Source: Chryseobacterium capnotolerans (GTDB taxonomy: Bacteria > Bacteroidota > Bacteroidia > Flavobacteriales > Weeksellaceae). From it: 64,000 bases of DNA. The stretch spans positions 4,531,001 through 4,595,000 of the forward strand of contig NZ_CP065589.1 in assembly GCF_021278965.1 (NCBI RefSeq), read 5' to 3'. The notes beneath the pieces were generated by a model. It searched no databases and had not been told where the DNA came from. It saw nothing but the letters and a program-made list of their open reading frames with translations. Position numbers and translations under genes: made by a program. Shown one piece after another: positions 16,559 through 25,827 of the stretch; position 1 is the first letter of the stretch, and every line of letters begins with the position of its first letter.

Positions 16559-17311
16559 ATGGGAATGGATGGAACCAGGGATGAAAGTTTAGTGAATCCT
16601 GAATTCGATAGTAACGAAACAAAGCTGCATAATAGTCTTAGACAAAAAACCTGGGATGAAACCATCACTAAAGACAGCTGGATGGTCTTCAAGATTATGG
16701 CTGAATTTGTAGATGGTTATGAAAAATTGGCAAAAATAGGTCCATGTGTATCTATATTTGGTTCAGCACGCCTGAAACCGGAAAATAAATACTATGAAAT
16801 GGCTGTAGAAATTGCCGAAAAAATCACAAAACTGGGTTTCGGAATTATTACAGGTGGAGGCCCGGGAATTATGGAAGCCGGGAATAAAGGGGCATTTAAT
16901 GCCAAAGGAAGATCAATAGGACTTAATATTGACCTGCCTTTTGAGCAGCATTTCAATCCTTATATCAACAAGTCCTACTCCATGAACTTCGATTACTTTT
17001 TCGTAAGAAAAGTAATGTTTGTAAAATATTCCCAGGGATTCGTAGTAATGCCCGGAGGTTTCGGAACATTGGATGAACTCACTGAAGCTTTAACTTTAAT
17101 TCAAACCAATAAAATCGGTAAATTCCCGATCGTATTGGTAGGAAGTGAATTCTGGAGTGGATTATTAGACTGGTTCAAAACTACTCTGGTAAAAGAAGGA
17201 ATGATTTTAGAAGATGATCTTGACCTTTACCGTGTGGTAGACACCGCTGATGAGGCAGTAGCGCATATTAAAGCATTTTACGACAAGTATTCTGTGAATG
17301 TAAATTTTTAA
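16559..17311 (+). CDS. LOG-family (TIGR00730) Rossmann-fold protein
   Basis: This is a 250-residue cytoplasmic protein of the LOG/lysine-decarboxylase-like family. It carries GGGPGIMEAGNKGA and the signature PGGFGTLDELTE. Characterised relatives are cytokinin-riboside 5'-monophosphate phosphoribohydrolases that hydrolyse nucleoside monophosphates such as AMP. The older label lysine decarboxylase is not supported for this family. The gene follows the nucleotidyltransferase after nine bases, so it is probably in the same transcript, though no functional link is evident. Confidence 0.9.
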   Translation: MGMDGTRDESLVNPEFDSNETKLHNSLRQKTWDETITKDSWMVFKIMAEFVDGYEKLAKIGPCVSIFGSARLKPENKYYEMAVEIAEKITKLGFGIITGGGPGIMEAGNKGAFNAKGRSIGLNIDLPFEQHFNPYINKSYSMNFDYFFVRKVMFVKYSQGFVVMPGGFGTLDELTEALTLIQTNKIGKFPIVLVGSEFWSGLLDWFKTTLVKEGMILEDDLDLYRVVDTADEAVAHIKAFYDKYSVNVNF

Positions 17312-17369
17312 TTGGCATATTATTTGTGAACTATAACTAGCAACTATGATTGTAAATCTATTAATTAAG

Positions 17370-17840
17370 ATGAAAAAACTTTTATATATATCAGGAATTT
17401 TAACATTTTTTGTGTTAATGAGTTTTATGTATGTAGACTTTTTCTCTTCAATGACCAAAGTGGATTATATTGATGGAAGCAAGACATTGAAGTTTACCAC
17501 AAAAATGAATACAAGCCATATCTCTGACGCTATTAAAATCAATCCTAACACAGCAGGATTTGAAGCCGAGGTGAAAAAATATGTGAACAATAATTTTGAT
17601 GTGTTTGTCAATGGTGCTCCCAAAACAATTACCTTCACGGGAAGTCAGATCAGCGGAGAAACTGTATGGGTATATTTTGAGACCGGAGGGGTTTCGGATA
17701 TCAATACCTTAAAGATTAAAAATACGATCCTTTTAAGCTCCTTTCCGAAGCAAATCAACCTGGTGAGTATTGCCTACAAAGGCAGCCAGAAAATGATGAA
17801 CTTCCAACGAGGAAAAGAAGTGAATGAGGTTTCTTTTTAG
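17370..17840 (+). CDS. Exported DUF6702-type protein
   Basis: This 156-residue protein has an N-terminal hydrophobic segment (LLYISGILTFFVLMSFMYV) that acts as a signal or anchor. A beta-rich periplasmic part follows with KFTTKMNTSHISDAI and VWVYFETGGV. The ATG at 17370 places the hydrophobic run directly after MKK; the ATG at 17346 would add an unusual extension. It resembles the DUF6702 family of flavobacterial proteins, whose function is unknown. Confidence 0.75.
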   Translation: MKKLLYISGILTFFVLMSFMYVDFFSSMTKVDYIDGSKTLKFTTKMNTSHISDAIKINPNTAGFEAEVKKYVNNNFDVFVNGAPKTITFTGSQISGETVWVYFETGGVSDINTLKIKNTILLSSFPKQINLVSIAYKGSQKMMNFQRGKEVNEVSF

Positions 17841-17860
17841 ATAAATAATTTTGTAATATA

Positions 17861-17888
17861 AAAACCACTGCCAATGCGGTGGTTTTTT
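17861..17888 (+). terminator. Terminator after DUF6702 gene
   Basis: The stem AACCACTGC / GCGGTGGTT (one G-T pair) has a CAAT-type loop and is followed by T6. It may serve both converging genes. Confidence 0.85.
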
Positions 17889-17898
17889 ATTTTTAGAC

Positions 17899-18357
17899 TT
17901 ATTGCCTGCTCATCACGTACATTCTTACTTCATATTCAATATCACTTTTATCATACTGAAAAGGTATTTTTTCTAGAGACCAATTTTGTGGATAATCTCC
18001 ATATTTTTCCTCAATCTGGTATTTTGCAAGAGAATCTGTTACATCAAATTGATCTAGTATTACATAGCCATTCTTAATAGTAGTAGAATCATAGGCTACA
18101 AGATACCGCCTTCCTAATCTAAATTCCCCATTGCGATGACCTTTCCTTACTTCTGATCCATATTTAAATCTATAATCATATCCGTATCCGTTTGGTTTTG
18201 CATTATAATATTCAGATGTTACTTTTCCTATAGTATACTTTGTGTTTTTAAGTAGGTCCTCTTTGGGTGGGCCTATGTAGACAAATTTATAGATGTAAAA
18301 AATCCATCCTAAAAAGCATACAAATGCTATGATCATACTTGTCCTATTATTTATCAT
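17899..18357 (-). CDS. Single-TM hypothetical protein
   Basis: This 152-residue protein has one N-terminal hydrophobic helix (MIIAFVCFLGWIFYIYKFVYI) and a soluble, probably periplasmic part rich in Tyr and Lys (NGYGYDYRFKYG, RRYLVAYDS). I do not recognise the family. It stands alone between terminators and converges with the DUF6702 gene. Confidence 0.65.
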   Translation of the reverse strand: MINNRTSMIIAFVCFLGWIFYIYKFVYIGPPKEDLLKNTKYTIGKVTSEYYNAKPNGYGYDYRFKYGSEVRKGHRNGEFRLGRRYLVAYDSTTIKNGYVILDQFDVTDSLAKYQIEEKYGDYPQNWSLEKIPFQYDKSDIEYEVRMYVMSRQ

Positions 18358-18447
18358 ATAGCTATTGATATATTTTGATAAGGATCTATTTATTACTAAA
18401 ATACAAGAAATATAAATAGCAGCTATAGAATCCTCTCATTATAACAT

Positions 18448-18478
18448 AAAAAAGCCAGCTCTTTCAAGCTGGCTTTTT
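18448..18478 (-). terminator. Terminator of the DUF5689 gene
   Basis: The strong stem AAAAGCCAGCT / AGCTGGCTTTT with a six-base loop lies 20 bases past the stop codon of the minus-strand gene. T-runs on both sides would also let it act on the opposite strand. Confidence 0.88.
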
Positions 18479-18498
18479 ACTTTATAAAACAATAGTGA

Positions 18499-20660
18499 TT
18501 ATTGTGCTTTTATTTTAAAATCATCTACTTCCCATGTTGCTGCTGCAGAAGTTGTAGAAGTATATTTAAATGCGATTCTTACGTTTTTACCTAAGAAAGC
18601 ACTTAAGTCTATATTCCCTGAACCAACCCAATCACCGAATGCTCCTGAATTGGTATCTAAGGTTGCAGGAAGCAATGTCCAGTTGGTTGTAGCAACATCT
18701 CCAGTATAGTTATCAGTAGCATAAACCTGTAGTGCATTTCCTGAATATCTTACGTCTGTTGTGAAACTTACCGCTGCCTTCGTTTTACCTGCTAAACTTA
18801 CCGCTTTAGAGATTAACCAATCTTCGTTCGCAAAGTTATTATTAGCTCCACCAGCATTACCATTCATCATAGCATAATAATTAATTCCGTTTCCTTGGTT
18901 AGATGTTTGCCAGAATTGGTTTGGCCCCACTTTATTTACGGGAGTCCAGTCTGCGCTGAATCCACCTGCTGCGAAGTCATCACTATATACAACAGGAATT
19001 GGAACATACACACTTCCATCACATCTTGGAGCATCAAAGTCGATATTAGCTAATCTGGTAATCCATAACTGGTATGTTCCGTTGAAAACACTTAAAACTG
19101 CGTATACATCACCTTTCCCACCTTTTACTTCATAGCCTCCTGGCTTTACATTACCGAAACTTGCCTGGCCGCTTGTTCTTAAAACAACCGTATTACCTGA
19201 GCAATCTTCAAGAGTTCTGCTGGTAACATTATTACCGTCAGTTAATGTTCTTCCTAAATCTCCTTTCACAAACTCAACGTCTTTGATTTTAATCCATCTT
19301 CCAACATCAGCCATCGTTAACTGGGAAATTGTTTTTTCTGTAGGAACAACTGATCTTGCCGCTGTATTACTATCGAAGAAATATTTATACATTTCTACTT
19401 CTTCAATTTGTCCAAACTGTGTATTGTTATTGAATAAGGCTCCTAACTGAATCTCTCCATTGACACTTCTTACGTAAAGATTTTTAAGTTTAATATTTAC
19501 ATCTTTACCTAATCTGAATCTGCTGTCAAGATACAGATTTGTTTTGTTCATATTCACTCTGATTCCTCCTGTTGCATCTTCTACATAAACATATTTGTAA
19601 AGATTTCCTGATTCATCGTTAGCGACTACCTGAGCTTTAAGGTAATAATCTCCTGTAATCTGTACCCAGTTTGTAGTTCCGGCAGCCAATTGCTTCACAT
19701 CAGCAACCGTTTTAGCTGTAAGAGAACTTGGGTTGAAATCACAAGGACCTTCTGTAAGACCATCTAAACGAGGGAAAGTCTTCATTTCAAGATCTTCAGG
19801 CTTATTTACATATAATTGATAGGTAGTAGTAGATCCTGATTGGAATTTACTATAAATCCCCACAAATTTTCCTTTCCCTGAAGGAAGTAACTGACTTGCA
19901 AATGAAGCAAAACCACTATTTCTTACCACCGCAGTTTTTGCATATTTTCCTCCTGCCCATCCTTCTCCAATAGTTTTATCTACTGTTACTCCACTTGGTG
20001 CATAAGTAGTACACAATGCTCTTGCATCAAATTCTACATCATTAACCTGAATAAGACATCCGAAATACTGATCATTTGCTGCTACCATATCAGCTAATTT
20101 CATAATCTTAGGTACTATTTTCCCTTTTGGAGCACAAGATCTGAAGATTTGTTTTGCAACAAGCTTTTCAGGAATTCTTGATACGGATCCTTTAGATTCT
20201 GTTCCTACTTTTATACCAAGCTGCACAAGAGATCCATAGTTACCCACAGCAAGTCCATTAAGCTTAACATACACTTTAGATCCCTGAGGGTATCTTGTAT
20301 AAGTACTTACCGCATCTACACTGATTGTAAAACCATGTGTGGGGTTTTCAAGGGCATCCTGAATATAAATAGTCTTATAGATATTCCCTGTTTCATCACT
20401 TGAAGAAACATAACCTACCATATATAAATCATCAGATTCATCATTTGGAGTTTTATCTTCAGGGAAAACGTAGGTATCTCCGTTAGGAACATATTTTGCT
20501 TTTACATCTGCAAATGGCACTACAATACCTTTTTGTCGGCACAGTCGTATCCATCAAGATTAGGCTGGTCGTATTTATCATCGTGCACACATCCCGTTAC
20601 AACAAACAGAGAGGCAGCTGCAACGAAAATAGATCTTAAAATTGAATTATATTTTTTCAT
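18499..20660 (-). CDS. DUF5689 lipoprotein with choice-of-anchor J domain, frame broken
   Basis: This surface lipoprotein has about 720 residues. From the ATG at 20660 the first frame gives a lipoprotein signal with Cys in VVTGCVHDDKYD. It is then interrupted at the A5 run (minus strand; 20530-20534). Adding one A continues it as CADKKGIVVPFADVKAKYV into the 673-codon open frame. That frame has two OB-fold-like DUF5689 regions (about residues 5-120 and 265-375 of the open part). It ends in a jelly-roll choice-of-anchor J domain (DDFAAGGF, EDWLISKAV, WEVDDFKIKAQ). It lies 11 bases behind the TBDT and is cotranscribed with it. In such pairs the lipoprotein may capture the ligand for the receptor. 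Confidence 0.85.
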
Positions 20661-20671
20661 TGTAGTTGTTA

Positions 20672-23416
20672 TTAGAATCTTAAATAAACATTAGTAAAGA
20701 ACGTTCTTCCTCTGTCATACCAAAGTTTTGGTCCGAAATAAGGGGTTGCTCTTTGAGAATCAGCAAGGGCATCAGCAAAGTTTACATTTCTTCCTTGTTC
20801 GAATCCTCCGGTTACATAATCTCTGTTATTCAAGATATTATTTACAGATACACTGATTCCCATTCTGTATTTACCAAACTGGAAAGATTTACCAGCGTTA
20901 GCATTTAACATGAACTGATTATCAAATTTCTTCTGCTTTGTAATCTGCTCAATTAATTCTGGAGTTACTCCTGGGAAAGGATCATTGGTCTGTCTGTCCG
21001 TATACATATAAGGAGTCTTGTTCAAAGCTGAGAAATCAAGATACTGATCCATCAGATAATTGGCAGAAGCTCCTACCCACCAATATTTTGGAGAGTTATA
21101 CTTTAACCCGAATGAGAATGCTTTTTGAGGAGTACCCGCTACTTTGTAGTCTTTAACATTTGCTTTACCCCAGAAATCAGTTCCTCTGAACCCGTTAAGG
21201 TCATCAAAAGTAGAAACCTCAGGATTGTTTGTATATTTATATTCACCTACACTTGCTACCCCCACAGCACTTAAAGTTGGCGTTACTTTAACATCGAAAC
21301 CTAATTCAAGCCCCATATATCTCTTGTTCACACCACTCATTGCCTCATTAACCAATGTACTGAATGAGTTTCCTAATTCCCCATCATTTACATCAGCATA
21401 ATATCTGGAAATCTCAGTAGAATTTTGAATCGTTGTATAATAAGCAGATAATCTTAATTTTAAGATCTGTCCTCTCAAGATATAACTTAAATCATTTGAA
21501 TTGATCATCTGGTTAGTAACACCAGGAGTTAAGTAATCAACCATTCTTGGATTGATATAGATCTCATTAAGAGTAGGTGCTAAACTAAAGAATGCTCCGT
21601 TGTAAACGATAAAGTTTTTACCGTTGATTTTATAGGTAATTTTACCTTTGATCCCTGCATCTAATGCATCATACACTGCACTTTTCCCTTTAGAATTATC
21701 TCTAAATCTTGCAAGACCGCTTCTGAAGTTACCTTCTCTGTAAGCTTCTGAATAAGAAGAGAAGATGGAAGCCACAAAATTCCACTTATTGAAGTCGATC
21801 TCAGATGAAATGTTCAATGAGTAATGATTTCTTGTCAATTCATAAGAATATTGAGTTCTGTCTCCTTTTCTTACTGTTACATCATTATTGTCTGCATCGT
21901 ATCTAGCATCTCCGTTGAATGCATTCAGGTTGTAAGCAAAATTAGCTCCTAATAAATCTTTAACTCTTCTGAAATTGTCAGATTTCAAGTTCTGATAATT
22001 GAAGTTAATGTTTAACTTCCAGTTATCTTTTAATCTTGTATCAAAGTGAGAAGATAAATTTAAAGTTTTATCTTTATTTACGTCTTCTACAATGGTATAT
22101 ACAGCACCTCTTGCCGTACCATCCATATTGGTAAGATTAAGACGGTTTGCACTATATAGGGCATTCCAATCAATCTGGGCCTGCTGTCTGAATTCATCAG
22201 CAGTATAAGTACCAAAGCTTGGAAGTTTTCTATAATAAGTAGGGTTTGGATCTGCGGCATGGAACCAGTCTAACCTGCTTCTTGCATCGCTACCAAACTG
22301 ATAAGAAACAGTGTTTGTCCAGTTTGAGTTTTTACCAATTTTCAGATAGTCTGTTAAGATAAACATTGGTTCAAAAACGTTTCTGATTCTGGAGTTTCTT
22401 TTCTCTCCATCCTGCCAACCCCAATATGAGTTGTAATTTTTACCCATGATATCATACACTTCCTGAGTATTCGGAGCATTAGAAGCCCTGTAAGTAGGAG
22501 AACCAAAAGCCGTTAAATTAATCGAGTGTCTGTCACTGAATTTCTTTTCAATAGAGGCAAAGTAAGCGTAAGCATCCTGATATACCCCATCAATGATCGC
22601 TCTATCCCCCCATCTTCTGCTTCCTGAGAAAGTAAACGCCCATCCATCTTTTGTAAGTCCGGAAGAGTAAGTAGCCATTGCTCTGTGCAGGTAACTTCTA
22701 TTAGTAAATGAATAAGCTAATGAAGTTTGTTTTCTATAACTGGATGCTCTCGTATTATAATATACAACACCCCCTAAATTACCAAAAGTATATTCTGAAG
22801 GAGTGATGTTATCTACATTTTCATATGGATATCTTGTTACATCATTCAGTCCGCCCCAGTTGTTGAAGTCAATTCTCCCGTCATCATTTTTAGACATGGA
22901 TACCCCATTAAAAAGTACATCCTCGAATCTGTTGTCTACTCCTCTTGGTCTGAACCAGTAAGCACCAAGTTCAAAAGCGGAAACATTTTGGAAAGCATCT
23001 CTTCCTGAGCTTAAAAGTCCTACAGTAGGCTGCATTGAAGAGCCTCCATCTTCGGCATCACTTGCTGAGTCGTCAATAACTATTACTCCTGCGTCTGATC
23101 CTAAGTTGTAATTAAGTGTAATAACACCTAAATCTTTTTTCTTCTCATCTGCAGTTACATCAAACTCTAAGATTTTAGACTCAAAATTTGGTTTTGTCAC
23201 TGTGATAAGATAGTGGCCAGGTTTTAAATCCACAAACTGGAAGTATCCAATTTTATCCACAGATGTGTCATCAGTGGACTGTGCTAGATCTACTTCTGCT
23301 TTCTCTAAAGGTTTACCATCCTGATCCTTAACATACGCAAAAACAGTAGTTTGCGCAAAATAAAAAGAGGCAGGCATTAAAGTAAACAAAGAGATTAGGG
23401 ATAGTTTTTTAATCAT
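20672..23416 (-). CDS. TonB-dependent receptor with carboxypeptidase-like N-domain
   Basis: This 914-residue outer-membrane transporter has a signal peptide (ending YFAQ) and a carboxypeptidase-regulatory-like beta-sandwich (about residues 25-105, DGKPLEKAEVDL). An unusual acidic linker (DDSASDAEDGGSS) follows, then a plug (FQNVSAFELGAYWFRPRGVDNRF, GGVVYYNTR) and a barrel ending FFTNVYLRF. It forms an operon with the DUF5689 lipoprotein and lies divergent to a secreted phosphoesterase, suggesting uptake of something released from nucleic acids or phosphoesters. That substrate is an inference from gene order only. Confidence 0.92.
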   Translation of the reverse strand: MIKKLSLISLFTLMPASFYFAQTTVFAYVKDQDGKPLEKAEVDLAQSTDDTSVDKIGYFQFVDLKPGHYLITVTKPNFESKILEFDVTADEKKKDLGVITLNYNLGSDAGVIVIDDSASDAEDGGSSMQPTVGLLSSGRDAFQNVSAFELGAYWFRPRGVDNRFEDVLFNGVSMSKNDDGRIDFNNWGGLNDVTRYPYENVDNITPSEYTFGNLGGVVYYNTRASSYRKQTSLAYSFTNRSYLHRAMATYSSGLTKDGWAFTFSGSRRWGDRAIIDGVYQDAYAYFASIEKKFSDRHSINLTAFGSPTYRASNAPNTQEVYDIMGKNYNSYWGWQDGEKRNSRIRNVFEPMFILTDYLKIGKNSNWTNTVSYQFGSDARSRLDWFHAADPNPTYYRKLPSFGTYTADEFRQQAQIDWNALYSANRLNLTNMDGTARGAVYTIVEDVNKDKTLNLSSHFDTRLKDNWKLNINFNYQNLKSDNFRRVKDLLGANFAYNLNAFNGDARYDADNNDVTVRKGDRTQYSYELTRNHYSLNISSEIDFNKWNFVASIFSSYSEAYREGNFRSGLARFRDNSKGKSAVYDALDAGIKGKITYKINGKNFIVYNGAFFSLAPTLNEIYINPRMVDYLTPGVTNQMINSNDLSYILRGQILKLRLSAYYTTIQNSTEISRYYADVNDGELGNSFSTLVNEAMSGVNKRYMGLELGFDVKVTPTLSAVGVASVGEYKYTNNPEVSTFDDLNGFRGTDFWGKANVKDYKVAGTPQKAFSFGLKYNSPKYWWVGASANYLMDQYLDFSALNKTPYMYTDRQTNDPFPGVTPELIEQITKQKKFDNQFMLNANAGKSFQFGKYRMGISVSVNNILNNRDYVTGGFEQGRNVNFADALADSQRATPYFGPKLWYDRGRTFFTNVYLRF

Positions 23417-23456
23417 AATAAACTTATTTTTAACTCCTTCTTTATTTAAGGGGCAA

Positions 23457-23485
23457 CAAATTTAGTACTATTTTCATTAACTCAA
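23457..23485 (-). promoter_or_regulatory. Promoter of the TBDT-DUF5689 operon
   Basis: On the minus strand TTG (23485-23483), an 18-base spacer and TAAATTTG (23464-23457) match the Bacteroidota sigma consensus. The start codon lies about 40 bases downstream. The rest of the 413-base divergent region up to 23829 is AT-rich, with no further clear signal. Confidence 0.75.
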
Positions 23486-23829
23486 ACATTTATAGCTATT
23501 TATTCTATTAATTTTTCTTAACCTCCATTCATTATCCTAAAAATATGCCCGAATTTTAATCAATCACAAAAAAGAGTCGCAGATGTTAGGAAAAGTGTTT
23601 AACAATCATAATTGGATATTTTTAATCCCAAACAAACAGCTTATTCTTTAGCATTATTTAAATAATAAATAGGAGTTTCCAATATCAAAATAATGAAGAA
23701 TAATCCATTTTTTCCAGACTTTCCAACTCAGTCTTAACCTTTTGTTAAATTAAACTCAGATCATTTTAATCTTTATTCTTATATAAAATTAGTAATTTTA
23801 CCCCTCAATTTTTTGAATATACTAAGAAT

Positions 23830-25029
23830 ATGAAAAAATATTTAATCATGGCCGCCCTATTTTGCTTTGGTTCTGCTTTCTCACAACAGAAGCAGGTAAA
23901 GAGAGCTGCTGTCGCATTCCTGAACGTTGAAAACCTTTGGGATACCATTCCTTCTGCTGATTATATTGACGGAACATTACCACGTTCTAATCCCAAATTT
24001 CACAGAAGTGTACCGGTAGATTCTCTTAAATATCTTGAAACTACAGAAGATTACAAAGGAGAATGGAGTGATGATCTTTTGATTGGAAAAAAAGTAATCA
24101 GAAAACAGTTTTTATCTGAAGACTTTACTGCCAACAGCCCAAAGAGATGGGGAACAAAATATTATAACCAAAAGCTGGCCAATGAAGCTAAGGTTATTTC
24201 TGAGCTTGGAAGGCAATATACCAATGATAATCCTGTCATCTGCGGATTGATCGAGGTAGAAAACAGACAGGTTATTGAAGATCTTATCAAACAGCCTGCT
24301 TTGGCAAAAAGCAACTATGGTATTGTACATTTCAATTCTTATGATTCCAGAGGAATTGATGTAGCCATTATTTATCAGAAAGGAAGATTTTCTGTTTTAG
24401 ATTCATATAAAAAAGAAATTAAGATTTATGATGAAAACGGAAAAAGAGAATATACCAGAGATATTGTAATTGCTATCGGATTATTAGATGGAGAAAAAGT
24501 AGGAATTTTCATGAATCACTGGCCATCAAGAAGAGGTGGAGAAGCTATTTCTCTTGCTAAAAGAAATACAGCAGCTACTGTATTGAAGGAAGAAATGGAC
24601 AAAGTAACGGCTGAAAATCCGGGTATCAAATTATTCTCAATGGGTGACTATAATGACGATCCGGTAAGCCCGAGTTTAAAGAAACATTTGGCCGCTGTGG
24701 GTGATCCAAGCGAATTATCTGATAAGACTCCTTATTATAACTTAATGTATAAACTATATAAAGCTGGTGTAGCTTCCCTTGCTTACAGAGATGCTCCGAA
24801 CTTGTTTGACCAGATTATAGTATCCAGAAATCTTTATTCTCCAGAAAAAATAACGCCTACTTATACGATCTTTAAAGCAGAGATTTATGCTCCGCCTTAC
24901 CTTGTTAATAAAGAAGGACAATGGAAAGGATATCCATTACGTTCTTGGGATGGAGACCGATTCACTGGTGGATATAGTGATCACTTCCCTGCAGTTTCTG
25001 TAGTTCAGAAAGAATATATTAAAAAATAA
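23830..25029 (+). CDS. Secreted endonuclease/exonuclease/phosphatase family protein
   Basis: This 399-residue exported protein has a signal peptide (MAALFCFGSAFSQ) and an EEP-fold domain. Motifs include FLNVENLWDT near the start, CGLIEVENRQVIEDL, GIDVAIIYQK, FMNHWPSRRGGE, MGDYNDDP and the terminal SDHFPAVSV. These supply the metal-binding Asn, Glu, Asp and the catalytic His residues. Relatives cleave phosphodiester or phosphomonoester bonds in nucleic acids, lipids or sugar phosphates. The divergent TBDT-lipoprotein pair suggests a shared scavenging role. A terminator follows. Confidence 0.88.
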   Translation: MKKYLIMAALFCFGSAFSQQKQVKRAAVAFLNVENLWDTIPSADYIDGTLPRSNPKFHRSVPVDSLKYLETTEDYKGEWSDDLLIGKKVIRKQFLSEDFTANSPKRWGTKYYNQKLANEAKVISELGRQYTNDNPVICGLIEVENRQVIEDLIKQPALAKSNYGIVHFNSYDSRGIDVAIIYQKGRFSVLDSYKKEIKIYDENGKREYTRDIVIAIGLLDGEKVGIFMNHWPSRRGGEAISLAKRNTAATVLKEEMDKVTAENPGIKLFSMGDYNDDPVSPSLKKHLAAVGDPSELSDKTPYYNLMYKLYKAGVASLAYRDAPNLFDQIIVSRNLYSPEKITPTYTIFKAEIYAPPYLVNKEGQWKGYPLRSWDGDRFTGGYSDHFPAVSVVQKEYIKK

Positions 25030-25034
25030 TACAG

Positions 25035-25064
25035 AAAGGCACTCTTATTGGAGTGCTTTTTTTA
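25035..25064 (+). terminator. Terminator after phosphoesterase gene
   Basis: The stem GGCACTC / GAGTGCT around TTATTG is followed by T7. Confidence 0.85.
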
Positions 25065-25078
25065 TAAATAATAAAATC

Positions 25079-25498
25079 ATGAAAAATCTTATCTTATTAT
25101 TCTTTATTGCCTTTATCCCTTTCAGCTGCCTTTCACAGCAAAGTACACCTAAAAAGGATAAAGAACAGCATGAAATGAAACCGTCTAAAAATGAAGATGG
25201 AGAATGGGATCTTACTGTTATGGATACCCAATTTGATTATTTTCTTAATGCTGTTGCCAAACCTATGAGCCAATATTCAGAATCTTTTCTGAAAACAAAA
25301 AATTCATTTCTTGTGAATGAATGGAATAGCTATTACAGCACTGGAAAATATAGAAATATTATAGAATCCGGAATAGATTATAATCCAAGGGAAAATTACG
25401 GGATAAAATTTGAATACAAGCTTTACCAGGTATTTGCATACGTAAACTGGAAATACGGATTAAAGATGAACGGTTTATCCGGAAGTGAAGCAAGGTAA
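25079..25498 (+). CDS. DUF6146-family lipoprotein-like protein
   Basis: This is a 139-residue exported protein. The signal sequence ends FIPFSCLSQQ, with a possible lipobox Cys. Family-like blocks WDLTVMDTQFDYFLNAVAKP, YSESFLKTKNSFLVNEWN and YNPRENYGIKFEYKLYQVF match DUF6146, a flavobacterial family of unknown function. The terminator immediately upstream implies that it has its own weak promoter or depends on read-through. Confidence 0.78.
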   Translation: MKNLILLFFIAFIPFSCLSQQSTPKKDKEQHEMKPSKNEDGEWDLTVMDTQFDYFLNAVAKPMSQYSESFLKTKNSFLVNEWNSYYSTGKYRNIIESGIDYNPRENYGIKFEYKLYQVFAYVNWKYGLKMNGLSGSEAR

Positions 25499-25692
25499 GG
25501 AGATAGCCACAACCGCTCCATATTAAGTAAAACTTAATAAAAATATTATTTTTGAAATAAAATCAAAAATAAATACTATAATTATTTAATTTAATAAAAT
25601 ATTTTCAATCTTTTATTCAGGTTTTAATATATTTGTATATCACTGATTTTTAATTTTTCAGTGAACAATAACCATAAACAAAATTTAAAACC
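25499..25692. other. AT-rich intergenic stretch
   Basis: No gene, hairpin or clear TAnnTTTG box was seen in this very A/T-rich stretch before the small ORF and the vWFA gene. Confidence 0.5.
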
Positions 25693-25806
25693 ATGAAAAA
25701 AACATCTTGTACAGCATGCTGTTCAGCCATGCTATCTTCTACCCTACAGACCTTTCCTGTTCATAGCAAACTCTCAGATAAACTATTTAATCCAACCTCA
25801 TATTAA
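25693..25806 (+). CDS. Possible 37-residue Cys-containing peptide
   Basis: A short ORF starts at an ATG preceded by AAACC, a context like other start sites here. It encodes MKKTSCTACCSAMLSS and a polar tail ending NPTSY. It ends 21 bases before the vWFA gene, in the same direction. Three Cys lie within six residues. It could be a leader peptide, a small secreted peptide or chance; nothing in the sequence decides. Confidence 0.3.
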   Translation: MKKTSCTACCSAMLSSTLQTFPVHSKLSDKLFNPTSY

Positions 25807-25827
25807 CACTTCTAAAAACAATGAAAT

